Positions 1 to 9,700 of a stretch of 64,000 nucleotides of DNA are shown one piece after another. Within the stretch, counting starts at the first letter, position 1. Each line of letters starts with the position of its first letter. The notes under the pieces were generated by a model. The model worked only from the letters and a program-made list of their open reading frames with translations, was not told where the DNA came from and did no database searches. The DNA lies in the NCBI RefSeq assembly GCF_013410065.1, contig NZ_JACCCW010000002.1:1116001-1180000 (forward strand), given 5' to 3'. A program made the translations under genes and the position numbers. The DNA is from Granulicella arctica (lineage in GTDB: Bacteria > Acidobacteriota > Terriglobia > Terriglobales > Acidobacteriaceae).

Positions 1-694
1 TCACGCCGGCAGAGAGAAAGTCAGCCTCGAAGTATCCAGCCAGCTTGAAGGTGCCTGCATTGCCCTCGAAGAGACCACCAAGGCGGCTCTGGCGTCCAGA
101 GAAGTTGAACTCGCTGACATGCGCCTGACCCGAGTTCATAAAGGGAGTCGAGTTGAAAGGCGTGGCAATATCCGATGCCGTTGCGCGCGAGCGGTACACC
201 GACTCTGCCGCGAAGAAGGCAACCGGTGTAATCGTCACACCCTTATAGTGGATCGCCAACGGCGACTCGATCTTCTCCGTCAGATCCTTCTTCGTGTCGC
301 TGATCGTCTGCGCCAGGCCCGAATTCGAAGCCTTCAAGTCATTGACCGTCGAGTTCAATGTCGAAACCGCATCCGCGTTCGCCTGTACGCTCGAGCTCAC
401 GCTCTGTGCCGTTGCCGTCGCAGTTGCAGCAGCCGCATTCGCCGACTGTGCATCCGCCGCAGCCGTCGCCAACTTCGCATCCTTCTCCGCATTCTGTGAC
501 TTCAACGCGTTGATCTGTGCCTGTTGGCTCTGCATCTGTTCGCGCAGCTCGCGAATCTCGCGCTCCGTTGCGGACTCAACATGCTTCACCACACGCTTCT
601 GCGTCTTCGACGTCTTTGTCGTGGTCTGCGCCGGAACGGATACTGATCCTGCGATCAATACCATGGCAACGGCAGCCATTAATTGCTTGGTCAT
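1..694 (-). CDS. Outer-membrane porin-like protein, N-terminal part (truncated by window edge)
   Basis: The reading frame starts at ATG 692-694 on the minus strand, behind an AGAGAGG ribosome binding site, and stays open to base 1. It encodes about 231 residues. The start MTKQLMAAVAMVLIAGSVSV followed by PAQ is a typical Sec signal peptide. Next comes a stretch rich in Glu, Gln, Ala and Lys (roughly residues 35-110) that looks like a periplasmic coiled coil. From about residue 140 (GVTITPVAFFAAESVYRS, later FNFSGRQSRLGG and FEGNAGTFKLAGYFEADF) alternating hydrophobic residues suggest beta-strands of a porin. Acidobacterial and proteobacterial porins often combine an N-terminal coiled coil with a barrel, so this class is inferred. 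The C-terminus lies outside the window and substrate specificity cannot be judged. Confidence 0.7.
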   Translation of the reverse strand, partial: MTKQLMAAVAMVLIAGSVSVPAQTTTKTSKTQKRVVKHVESATEREIRELREQMQSQQAQINALKSQNAEKDAKLATAAADAQSANAAAATATATAQSVSSSVQANADAVSTLNSTVNDLKASNSGLAQTISDTKKDLTEKIESPLAIHYKGVTITPVAFFAAESVYRSRATASDIATPFNSTPFMNSGQAHVSEFNFSGRQSRLGGLFEGNAGTFKLAGYFEADFLSAGV

Positions 695-935
695 GGAACC
701 TCTCTAAGATGAAAAGCACAGAACAGCCCTATAAAAGCGATTCGGGCTTTCGCCCAAAACCCTGGCCACTCTTTGGTTTTATGAATCGAGCTTCCCAAAA
801 CCAGATGAATGGACGGAGAATTCGCCCGGCTATTCACGGAAAATTGACATAATCCACCTCATCACCATCCGTCCCGCATCACCCCAGCCGTGACGAGTCC
901 TTCCAGCGAACCTCCATCGTCATGTACCGTAGAAC

Positions 936-3032
936 ATGATTTCTTTCCGCTGTGGTGCCGTCCTCCCCGCCCTCATCGCGTTCTCTTCCGCATGCCTAGC
1001 CACACCATCGCACGCCCAGGCCCTGAAACTCATCCCCGTTCCCCGCGAGGTCCACTCCCTCACCACCCAATCTCTCCCAAACGGCGTCCACATCCTCTGC
1101 ACCGCTTGCAACGCTGACGACCAGTTCACCGCCGACGACCTCTCCAATACGCTCCAGTCCCGCGACATTACCGTCTCCAGCGCCTCCGGCTTCCGCATCG
1201 AACTCACCCGCCTCGCCTCCCATCCCGTCCCCCGCTTCACCGACGAGATGCGTCCTGAAGGCTACGTCATCTCCGCCTCTGGCAACACCCTCACTGTTAC
1301 CGCCGCCACCGCCGAAGGCATCTTCTACGGAGCCCAGACCGTAAAACAGCTCATCGACGGCAGCGGCTCCTCCGCCATCCTCCACACCGCCGACATCCGC
1401 GACTGGCCCGCCATGAAATACCGCGGCCTCGACGATGACCTCTCCCGCGGTCCCGTCCCAACCCTCGATTTTCAGAAAAAGCAAATCCGTACTATCGCCG
1501 CTTACAAGATCAACATCTACTCCCCTTACTTCGAGCACACGATGCAGTACACCAGCATCCCGCTCATGGCCCCTCCCGGCGGCTCCATCACCCAAGCCCA
1601 GGCCCGCGAGCTCGTAGCCTATGCCGCCAAATACCACGTCACCATCATCCCCGAGCAGGAAGCCTTCGGCCACCTCCACTACCTCCTCAACTGGGAGCAG
1701 TACACTCCTATCTCCGAAACCCCTCACGGTCAGGTCATGGCCCCCGGCCAGCCCGACAGCCTCAAGCTCACCCACGAGATGTTCGCTGAACTTGCCGCCA
1801 TCTACCCAGGCCCCTTCCTCCATCTCGGAGCCGACGAGACCGTTGAGCTGGGCAAAGGCCAGACCAAGGCCACCGTCGATGCCCAGGGCCTCGGCACGGT
1901 CTATCTGGACCACATGCAGAAGATCGTCGCCGATCTACAGCCGCTTCACCGCAAGCTCCTTTTCTGGGGAGACATCGCCATGCACGACCCCGATCTCGTC
2001 AAGAAGCTACCCGCCGACTTCAAACGCGAAACCATCGCCGTCGCCTGGGAGTACAACCCCCAACCCAACGGCTTCGCCCGCTGGATCGACCCCTTCACAA
2101 AGGCCGGCATCGAAACCTGGGTCGCTCCCGGTATCAATAACTGGTCCCGCGTCTACCCCAACTGGAACATCGCCTTCGCCAACATCCAGCAGTTCACCGC
2201 GCAAGGTCAGACCGCTGGAGCCACTGGCCAGCTCAACACCATCTGGAACGACGACGGCGAAACCCTCGCCAACAACGACTGGTATGGCATCCTCTTCGGA
2301 GCCGAAGCCGCATGGCACAAAGGCGAAGCCTCCATCCCCACCTTCCAGTCCAGCTACGGACAGGTCTTCCACGGAGACATCACCGGCAAGATCGACCAGG
2401 CCCAGCAGGAGCTCATGGCCGCCCATCAACTCCTCCACGACACCGCTCTCAAGAGCGACGTGGCCGATCTCGTCTTCTGGATCGATCCCTGGTCAGTCGA
2501 CGGCCAGCGCGAAGCCAGCCAAATCCGCCCCGTACTCTCCCAGCTTCGCCTCCACGCCGAGCGCGCCATCACCCTCATCGCCCAAGCTCGCAACATCAAT
2601 CCTGACCTTCGCGAGCAGGACGCACTGGACGCCCTCGATCTAGGCGCCCGACGCATGGACCTCATCGGCCTCAAATTTCAAATCTCCGACGAGATCGCCG
2701 CCGACTACGCCCACGCCTACGCCCTTCAGACCTCGACGAATAAAGACGACCACTCCGATGTCACCCGCGCGCTCGGTGACATCAACAACGCAGCCAACGG
2801 CAAACTACAAGACCTTCGCAACGGCTACTCTCTCACGCGCGACCTCTATGAGACCGCGTGGCTCAAGAGCAATCGCCCCTACTTCCTCCGCAATAACCTT
2901 GCACGCTTTGACTTCACCATCCAACTCTGGCTCGGGCGCATTGACCAGCTCCGCAGCGCACAGCGCCAATGGACCAACGCCCACACCATCCCACCGGCCA
3001 CGCAACTGGGTATCCCTCAGCCCCAGCTCTAA
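936..3032 (+). CDS. GH20 beta-N-acetylhexosaminidase, secreted
   Basis: This encodes a 698-residue exported glycoside hydrolase expected to remove terminal N-acetylglucosamine or N-acetylgalactosamine from chitin, peptidoglycan or glycan fragments in the periplasm. A signal peptide ends at about residue 28 (ACLATPSHAQA). Residues 30-150 resemble the GH20b domain, with GYVISASGNTLTVTAATAEG followed by IFYGAQTVKQL. The catalytic barrel starts with DIRDWPAMKYRGL and carries the GH20 signature HLGADETVELG at about residues 296-306, in which D300-E301 are the expected catalytic pair for substrate-assisted hydrolysis. The ~200-residue C-terminal part is helical-looking and unassigned. The ATG has only a weak ribosome binding site. 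The neighbouring nagA and NamZ fusion fit an amino-sugar salvage role, although a 1.1-kb gap separates this gene from them. Confidence 0.88.
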   Translation: MISFRCGAVLPALIAFSSACLATPSHAQALKLIPVPREVHSLTTQSLPNGVHILCTACNADDQFTADDLSNTLQSRDITVSSASGFRIELTRLASHPVPRFTDEMRPEGYVISASGNTLTVTAATAEGIFYGAQTVKQLIDGSGSSAILHTADIRDWPAMKYRGLDDDLSRGPVPTLDFQKKQIRTIAAYKINIYSPYFEHTMQYTSIPLMAPPGGSITQAQARELVAYAAKYHVTIIPEQEAFGHLHYLLNWEQYTPISETPHGQVMAPGQPDSLKLTHEMFAELAAIYPGPFLHLGADETVELGKGQTKATVDAQGLGTVYLDHMQKIVADLQPLHRKLLFWGDIAMHDPDLVKKLPADFKRETIAVAWEYNPQPNGFARWIDPFTKAGIETWVAPGINNWSRVYPNWNIAFANIQQFTAQGQTAGATGQLNTIWNDDGETLANNDWYGILFGAEAAWHKGEASIPTFQSSYGQVFHGDITGKIDQAQQELMAAHQLLHDTALKSDVADLVFWIDPWSVDGQREASQIRPVLSQLRLHAERAITLIAQARNINPDLREQDALDALDLGARRMDLIGLKFQISDEIAADYAHAYALQTSTNKDDHSDVTRALGDINNAANGKLQDLRNGYSLTRDLYETAWLKSNRPYFLRNNLARFDFTIQLWLGRIDQLRSAQRQWTNAHTIPPATQLGIPQPQL

Positions 3033-3061
3033 GCCCTGCCCCACAAAAGGATAGGGTCATC

Positions 3062-3093
3062 CATCGTGCGAAGCCTTCGGGTTTCGCACGATG
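3062..3093 (+). terminator. Long TTCG-loop hairpin after the GH20 gene
   Basis: CATCGTGCGAAGCC pairs with GGTTTCGCACGATG (one G-T pair) around a TTCG loop, giving a 14-bp stem 30 bases after the stop codon. No clear T-run follows, so it may act as a terminator or as an mRNA 3'-end stabiliser. Confidence 0.6.
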
Positions 3094-3835
3094 CGTTTAC
3101 GAGAGCATGCACATTACATAATCGATTTAGTCGCCGATAACTTGCAGGTTTGAGTTCATGCCACTCTTAAAACAATCTGATGGAACAGAACAGAGTGATC
3201 GGATGGTCAGGTCGCACCCAAAAGTCACCAATAAAATGGTTACCGAATAATCCATTTATTTGCGAAAAACAGCTTTCATATTCTTACCCATACAACTATT
3301 ATTTAGTTAATTAACAAGCTCAGAAGCCACAATCTAAGCGCTAAATGACTAAATACGTGGATCTTACGGGCTGTGTATATGCGCACATGATCAGACAGAT
3401 GATCATATCCTGGCGGTTTCGATGGGTATCATCATGAGGAGGAAGTTAGCGGTCATACATTCGCGTTTGCAACGATGACATACTGCATCATTGGACACAA
3501 AGGCATCGGATAGGGGTAAATGCTTATTTCGTAAGACTTCCTTCCATAACCTATTTCAGAAAAACCTACCGTTCAGAGTTTTAAATTCTGTATGTTGTGA
3601 TCGGAGGCGTCCGGAAACGGAAGCATCCCGAGAGGCCCCGGTGTAATCTGTCGACCTGCAAAACTCCCAGTCTCAAAATTCAACGTGGATCTAGCGGACC
3701 CGTAGTCCGTCGGATATCCCTGTAAGTAACCTTTGAGGTACCACACACTAGAACAATCAGGTGCCTGTTGATTTTCTGTCTCAGCAAAGCGCTATATCCA
3801 ACTCTTGAAGACGCGGTGCAAAGGAGAAGAAGAAA
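3094..3835. other. Low-GC intergenic stretch without a recognisable gene
   Basis: About 740 bases that are clearly more AT-rich than both flanks. I see no frame with convincing codon usage, no RNA gene and no long repeat. It may be degraded DNA or the remains of a transferred segment, because the small AT-richer reading frame that follows has the same character. Confidence 0.4.
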
Positions 3836-4012
3836 TTGCCAGAGAATGACAATATCGCTGCAACACTCCGTATACAGATCCAGTTTTGTCAGAAGTATCT
3901 CGCGAATCACACCGACCCATCGGATCCTAGAAATACACAGGAGATCAGAGACTATCTTGAGGCACAACTCGAACTCGCAAAAAAATTGCTAGCGGCTGAA
4001 GAGACAAACTAA
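3836..4012 (+). CDS. Small hypothetical protein (58 aa), TTG start
   Basis: I do not recognise this protein. The frame opens just after an in-frame TGA and can start at TTG 3836-3838, seven bases after an AAGGAG ribosome binding site. The 58-residue product begins MPENDNIAATLRIQIQFCQK and ends EAQLELAKKLLAAEETN. It is mainly amphipathic helix with no membrane segment. Codon use is AT-richer than in the neighbours. The good ribosome binding site and protein-like composition argue for a real gene, but there is no homology evidence, and it sits in a low-GC island where remnants are expected. Confidence 0.4.
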   Translation: MPENDNIAATLRIQIQFCQKYLANHTDPSDPRNTQEIRDYLEAQLELAKKLLAAEETN

Positions 4013-4079
4013 AATCACCGATTCTACAAACGAATCATCTCCTCGCGTGAACGACACAAGCTACCTTTAGTATGAAAAT

Positions 4080-4101
4080 CCCCCCCTCGGGAGCGGGGGG
4101 G
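4080..4101. repeat. G/C-run hairpin between the small ORF and nagA
   Basis: Seven C residues (4080-4086), an 8-base spacer and seven G residues (4095-4101) can form a very stable stem. No T-run follows, so it is not a standard intrinsic terminator. It may be a transcription pause or an mRNA processing site upstream of nagA. Confidence 0.5.
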
Positions 4102-4163
4102 ACAAACACGAAAAAGCAACCACCGAAGCCGTCCACTGAAGACTCTGCTCTAAACTGGAACAG

Positions 4164-5288
4164 ATGTCTCAAACTTTAATCGCCGCCCGACTCCACACAC
4201 CGTCACATGTCTGGATCAACCCCGTCATTACCCTCAATGACGATGGTCTCATCACCTCCATCGAGACCGCCTCCAGCAGCTCCGACGACACCATCCTTAC
4301 CCCCACCTTCCTCGACATTCACATCCACGGTGCCGTCAACCACGACGTCATGGAAGGCACCCCCGAGGCCCTCAACTCCATAAGCCGTTTCCTGGCCACC
4401 CGAGGCGTCAGTCACTATCTTCCTACCACCGTCACCGCAGCCGTGGACCCCACTCTCCGCGCACTCGACAGCATCGCCACCAACATCGAAACGAAGCATC
4501 ACGACGGAGCCATCCCCCTCGGCATCCATCTCGAAGGCCCCTTCGTCTCCCACATCAAGCGCGGCGTCCACCCACCGGAGCACATCCTCCCGCCTTCGAT
4601 CGAACTCTTCGACCGCTTCCAGCAAGCCGCACGCGGCCACATCCGCCTCATCACCATCGCGCCCGAAACACCCGGTGCCCTAGAACTCATCCACCACGCC
4701 ACCAAGCTCGGCGTAAAAGTCAGCATCGGTCACTCCAATGCTACCGCCGCCGAAACCCACGCCGCCCTCGCCGCCGGAGCCACCTCCGCGACCCATACCT
4801 TCAACGCCATGCGAGCGCTCGATCACCGCGAACCCGGTATCCTCGGCGTCGTCCTCGACGACCGAAACCTCTTCGCCGAACTCATCTGCGACGGCGTGCA
4901 CGTCGCCCCCGAACTGGTCCGCCTCTTCCTCAAGGCCAAAGGAACAGAGAAGGCCATTCTCATCACCGACGGCATGTCCGCCACCGGCATGCCCGACGGC
5001 ACCTACATCCTTGGTGGTTTCGAGGTCCAGGTCGCCAACGGTCGATGCCTCGCCAACGGCGTCCTCGCTGGCTCCGTCCTTACTCTCGACCGCGCCGTCT
5101 TCAACTTCGCCCGCTTCACCGGAACCCCCTTCGCCGACGTCACCCACCTCGCCTCACGCAATCCCGCCGCCATGCTCGGCCTCGAAGCCCAGCTCACCAT
5201 CGCTCCCGGCCAACCTGCCAACTTCAACCGCTACACCCCCGACGGCACTCTACTGGCCACCATCCTCAACGGCAGGCAGGTCATCTAA
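4164..5288 (+). CDS. nagA: N-acetylglucosamine-6-phosphate deacetylase
   Basis: A cytoplasmic amidohydrolase of 374 residues that converts GlcNAc-6-phosphate to glucosamine-6-phosphate and acetate, the entry step of amino-sugar and recycled cell-wall catabolism. Family landmarks appear in order: LDIHIHGAVNHDVMEG with the metal-binding His-x-His near residues 53-55, HLEGPFVS near 121, GHSNAT near 188, HTFNAM near 210, and TDGMSATGMPDG near 267 with the catalytic Asp. The length is normal for the family. The downstream Hsp70-like gene starts five bases after the stop, which indicates cotranscription. No nagB or nagK is seen in this window, so the later steps must be encoded elsewhere. Confidence 0.93.
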   Translation: MSQTLIAARLHTPSHVWINPVITLNDDGLITSIETASSSSDDTILTPTFLDIHIHGAVNHDVMEGTPEALNSISRFLATRGVSHYLPTTVTAAVDPTLRALDSIATNIETKHHDGAIPLGIHLEGPFVSHIKRGVHPPEHILPPSIELFDRFQQAARGHIRLITIAPETPGALELIHHATKLGVKVSIGHSNATAAETHAALAAGATSATHTFNAMRALDHREPGILGVVLDDRNLFAELICDGVHVAPELVRLFLKAKGTEKAILITDGMSATGMPDGTYILGGFEVQVANGRCLANGVLAGSVLTLDRAVFNFARFTGTPFADVTHLASRNPAAMLGLEAQLTIAPGQPANFNRYTPDGTLLATILNGRQVI

Positions 5289-5293
5289 CAGCC

Positions 5294-6619
5294 GTGCCTG
5301 CACCCTCCATCGGAATCGACTTCGGCACCACCAACAGCTCCGTCGCCCTCACGCGCGGGGACGGCACGGTCGACCTCGTCTCTTTTCCATCCGCAACCGG
5401 CCTCACTCCATCCTTCCGCTCCGTCCTCTACCTCGAACAGCTCAAACAGGCAGGCCGCACCGGCGTCAAAAGCTTCACCGGGCCCGCCGCCATCGAGCAC
5501 TATCTCGAAGCCGAGAACAAGGGCCGCCTCATCCAGTCCCTCAAGTCCTACCTCCCCAGCCGTACTCTCACCGGTACCGAGGTCTTCGGACGCCGCTACA
5601 CCGTCGAAGACCTCATCTCCCGCATCCTTACCGACCTCCGCCTACGCGCCGAGTCACACATTGGCCATCCCATCCGCATCGCCACCGTAGGTCGCCCCGT
5701 CCGCTTCGTCGGAGCAGAAACCCCTGAAGACGACACCTTCGCCGTCGACCGCCTCCGCTCCGCCTTCCAGCATGCAGGCTTCGAAGACGTCAGCTTCGAG
5801 ATGGAGCCCGTAGCCGCCGCCTACGCCTACGAGTCCACCCTCACCCATGACGAGCTTATCCTCATCGGCGACTTCGGCGGCGGCACCAGCGACTTCTCTC
5901 TGATCCACGTCGGCCCATCCAGCCGCAACACGCAGCGCGGCCATCGCATCCTCGGAAACTCCGGCCTCGGCCTCGCCGGTGACGCCTTTGACGCCCGCAT
6001 CGTCCGCAAGCTCGTCTCTCCCGCCCTCGGCTCCGACAGCTTCGAGCGCTCCTTCTCTCACGCCGTAGACCGTCCCGCCAACATCATTCCCGCCGTCCCC
6101 GCCTGGATCTACGCCAACCTCGAGCGCTGGCACTATCTCTCCTTCCTCAAGACCCGCAACGTCACCGAGATCCTCAAATCCGCTCGGCTCCGCGCCCAGG
6201 AGCCCGAAAAGATCGCCGCCCTCATCACCCTCATCGACGAAGACCTCGGCTACCAGCTCCACCAGGCCGTCCAGCGCCTCAAGATAGAGCTCTCGCACCA
6301 CGAGTCAGCCAACTTCAAGTTCCGCGACGGCTCCATGGACATCCTCGCCCACGTCACCCGCGCCGACTTCGAAAACTGGATCTCCGATGACCTTCATTCC
6401 ATCGAAACCTGCGTCGACGGCCTCCTCACCACCACAGGCATCCTCCCTGAACAAGTTGACCGCGTCTTCCTTACCGGAGGAACCAGCTTCGTCCCCGCCG
6501 TCCGCCGCATCTTCGAAACCCGCTTCACCGCCTCTCGCGTCCGCACCGGCAACGAGTTCACCTCCGTAGCCCAGGGTCTAGCCCTCCGCGCTGCCGAAAG
6601 ACGCCACACCCAGCAATAA
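5294..6619 (+). CDS. Hsp70-family (YegD-like) ATPase/chaperone
   Basis: A 441-residue actin/Hsp70-fold protein. I place the start at GTG 5294, because the ATPase signature GIDFGTTNSSVAL begins only seven residues later and longer upstream extensions are Arg/Pro-rich out-of-phase translation of nagA. The second phosphate-binding loop GDFGGGTSDFSL lies near residue 191 and the adenosine motif LTGGTSFVPAVRR near 392. It lacks the long C-terminal substrate-binding domain of DnaK, so it resembles the shorter YegD class. Clients are unknown for this class. The tight coupling to nagA is unusual. It may help fold or regulate the downstream transporter-hydrolase fusion, but that is inference only. Confidence 0.85.
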   Translation: MPAPSIGIDFGTTNSSVALTRGDGTVDLVSFPSATGLTPSFRSVLYLEQLKQAGRTGVKSFTGPAAIEHYLEAENKGRLIQSLKSYLPSRTLTGTEVFGRRYTVEDLISRILTDLRLRAESHIGHPIRIATVGRPVRFVGAETPEDDTFAVDRLRSAFQHAGFEDVSFEMEPVAAAYAYESTLTHDELILIGDFGGGTSDFSLIHVGPSSRNTQRGHRILGNSGLGLAGDAFDARIVRKLVSPALGSDSFERSFSHAVDRPANIIPAVPAWIYANLERWHYLSFLKTRNVTEILKSARLRAQEPEKIAALITLIDEDLGYQLHQAVQRLKIELSHHESANFKFRDGSMDILAHVTRADFENWISDDLHSIETCVDGLLTTTGILPEQVDRVFLTGGTSFVPAVRRIFETRFTASRVRTGNEFTSVAQGLALRAAERRHTQQ

Positions 6620-6621
6620 TC

Positions 6622-6690
6622 TGTCATCCTGAGCAAGCCCGAAGGGCGATTGGTTGTCATTCCGCGGCGAAGTAGAGGAATCTGCTTTTA
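6622..6690. repeat. Dispersed intergenic repeat, GTCATCCTGAGC family
   Basis: Begins CTGTCATCCTGAGCAAGC and contains a second related half, TGTCATTCCGCGGCGAAG, running to TAGAGGAATCTGC. Related copies occur at 8380-8424, inside a coding frame, and at 31066-31110. Such short elements are typically intergenic. Confidence 0.6.
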
Positions 6691-6772
6691 ACCTTGCCTC
6701 CATTCATGCAGCATTCCTCCATCCCAGCCGCTATCATTACCATCAACCAAGCCAGCGCCCGGGAGATACCGA

Positions 6773-9700
6773 TTGACGATTCCGCCCCACCTCCACACCG
6801 TCGACCTCGCCCTCATCGTCGTCTATCTGATCGGTATCACCCTCTTCGGCCTCAGCTTTCGCAAGAGCGGCAAAGATAAATCACTCCGCAACTACTTCCT
6901 CGCCGACAACACCGTCCCCTGGTGGGCCATCGCCCTCTCCATCGTCTCCGCCGAGACCAGCACCCTCACCATCATCTCCATCCCCGGCGTAGCCTTCGCC
7001 GGAGACTTCGGCTTCCTCCAGATCGTCATCGGCTATATGATCGGCCGCGTCGTCGTCGCCGCCATCTTCCTTCCGCGCTACTTCGAAGGCCGCATGCTGA
7101 CGGCCTATCAGCTCATCGATCAGCGCTTCGGCCACACCCTGCACAAAGTCACCGCCGGACTCTTCCTCCTCACGCGCGCCGCCGCCGAAGGTGTCCGCGT
7201 CTTTGCCGTCTCCATCGTCGTCGGCATCGCCATCGGCACTCGCGACGTCCTGTCTATAGCGATTATTTCTGCTTTAACGCTTCTTTATACCTTCGAAGGC
7301 GGCATGACCGCCGTTATCTGGACCGACGTCGTCCAGATGGCCATCTACATCGGCGGAACCCTCGTCGCCATCCTCACCCTCGGCTCACACATCCCCGGCG
7401 GTTGGAGCCACATCCACACCATCGCCTCCGCCGCAGGCAAGTTCCACCTCTTCCATTTCGCCCTCAACCTCACCCAGACCTACACCTTCTGGGCTGGTGT
7501 TATCGGCGGAACCTTCCTCACCATGGCCAGCCACGGCACCGATCAGCTCATGGTCCAGCGCATGCTCGCCGCCCGCAACCTCCGCGAGTCCCGCCTCGCC
7601 CTGCTCTCCTCCGGCATCGTCATCTTCGTGCAGTTCTCGCTCTTCCTGCTCATCGGAGCCGGACTCTACGTCTTCTACGGCCAACACCCGCAGACCTTCG
7701 CCTCCGGAGATCGCATCTTCCCCACCTTCATCGTCTCCGAGATGCCCCTCGGCATCGCAGGGCTATTAGTTGCCGCCATCCTCGCAGCGGCAATGTCCAA
7801 CCTCTCCGCCGCGCTCAACTCCCTCTCCTCCACCACCGTCGTCGACTTCTACATGCACTGGCGCCCCAACGCCGACGACCGCGAACGCATGATTATCTCC
7901 CGTTCTTCGACCATCGTCTGGGCCTTCGTCCTCTTCGCCGTCGCCGTCTACAGCGTTCACGCCGGAGGCAAAGGCCACGTCGTCGAGATCGGCCTCTCCA
8001 TCGCCTCCGTAGCCTACGGCGCGCTGCTCGGCGTCTTCCTCCTCGGCACACTCACAAAATACGCAACCCAGACAGGAGCAATCTGCGGGATGATCGTCGG
8101 CTTCGCCTTCAACCTGGTCCTATGGCTGCTCCCTAACTCCAGCTTCGACCTGACTACCGACCTCATCCACGGCCAGCACTCCATTGGCATCACCATCCCC
8201 AAGATCGCCTTCACCTGGTACGTCTTCCTCGGAGCCATCGTCACCTTCGCCGTAGGCTCCCTCGCCAGCCTCATCTTCCGCAAACGCCCCGTCTCGAAAG
8301 CAATCATCACCGCAATCGTGCTTCTCACGATCACCATCACCTCTTCTGCCCAAATCCCATCGCGATCCGCCCTAAAATCTGTCATCCTGAGCGGAGGCGC
8401 AGCCGCAGTCGAAGGACCTGCGGTTGGAGCGCCACAGACCGCCCCCGACTTCTCCCTCGTCTCCACCCTCATCAACGACGCCATTACCCAACACAAGCTT
8501 CCCGGAGCCGTAGTCCTCATCGGCCACAACGACCGCATCCTCTTCGAGCACGCCTATGGCAACCGCAAACTAGCCGGAGAGCCCGGCCTTTACGGCAAGC
8601 CCAGCCCCGCCGAGTCCATGACCGAAGACACCATCTTCGACATGGCCTCCCTCAGCAAGTGCCTCTCCACCGCCACCGCCATCATGCAGCTCTACGAGCA
8701 AGGCAAGCTCCAGTTCGACGACCCTGTCCCCAAATACCTCCCCGACTTCGCCGCCAACGGCAAACAAAATGTAACCATCCGCGAGCTTTTAACCCACTAC
8801 TCCGGCCTCCCGCCCGACATCGACCTCAAAGACTCCTGGGGCCTAGCCGCCCCCGACAAAGCCGAAGGCATCCGCCGCGCCATGGCCTCCCCACTTGTAA
8901 CCACCCCAGGCACACACTTCGAATACTCCGACATCAACTACATCACCCTTGGAGCACTCGTCGAAAAGCTCTCTGGCGCACCACTCGACATTTATGCAGC
9001 AGTCCGCATCTTCAACCCATTAGAGATGAAGGAGACTCGTTATCTAGCCTTCGACAAAGTCTGCGGCTTCAGCAAAGACATTCCGGTACCTCTTCGATCT
9101 GATTTTCTTAACATTGTCGCTAAGGGTGATCCTGGGGTCGAAATAGACTGCGACCGGCTCTCTTGGACTTACATAAACTGGGCTGAACGCACCGCCCCCA
9201 CCGCCCACGACAACGAAGGCACCGCAGCCACCAACCCTGACTTCGACCACCTCCTCCGTGGCACCGTCCACGACCCCACCACCCGCCGCATGGGCGGAGT
9301 AGCCGGGCACGCCGGCGTCTTCTCCACCGCAGCCGACATCAGCCTCTACGCCCAGGCCCTCCTCGACAAGCTCCTCTACGACACCGGCCCCTTCCCCCTC
9401 AAACAATCCACCCTCCGGCTCATGACCCAGCCCGAGCAACCACCCACCGCCGAGTCCACCGCCACCATCTTTACCCCCGAAGGCACACCCACCAAAGGCA
9501 TCGCCACCCGAGGCTTCGGCTGGGACATCAACACCGCCTTCTCCCGCCCCCGAGGCAGCACCTTCCCCATCGCCGAGACCGGAAAACCCGGCTCCTTCGG
9601 ACACACCGGCTTCACCGGCACCTCCCTCTGGATCGACCCCACTTCCAACACCTACGTCATCCTCCTCGCCAACGCCATCCACCCCCGAGGCAACCCACCC

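Noticed and set aside
1435..2643. Long Ser/Pro/Thr- and Arg-rich frames overlapping the GH20 gene
   Set aside because: They are out-of-phase readings of a high-GC gene with C-rich third positions. Similar low-complexity frames lie over nearly every high-GC gene in the window and have no motif or ribosome binding site.
5045..5293. N-terminal extension of the Hsp70-like protein into nagA
   Set aside because: The extension is Arg/His-rich out-of-phase nagA sequence. The ATPase signature begins right after GTG 5294.
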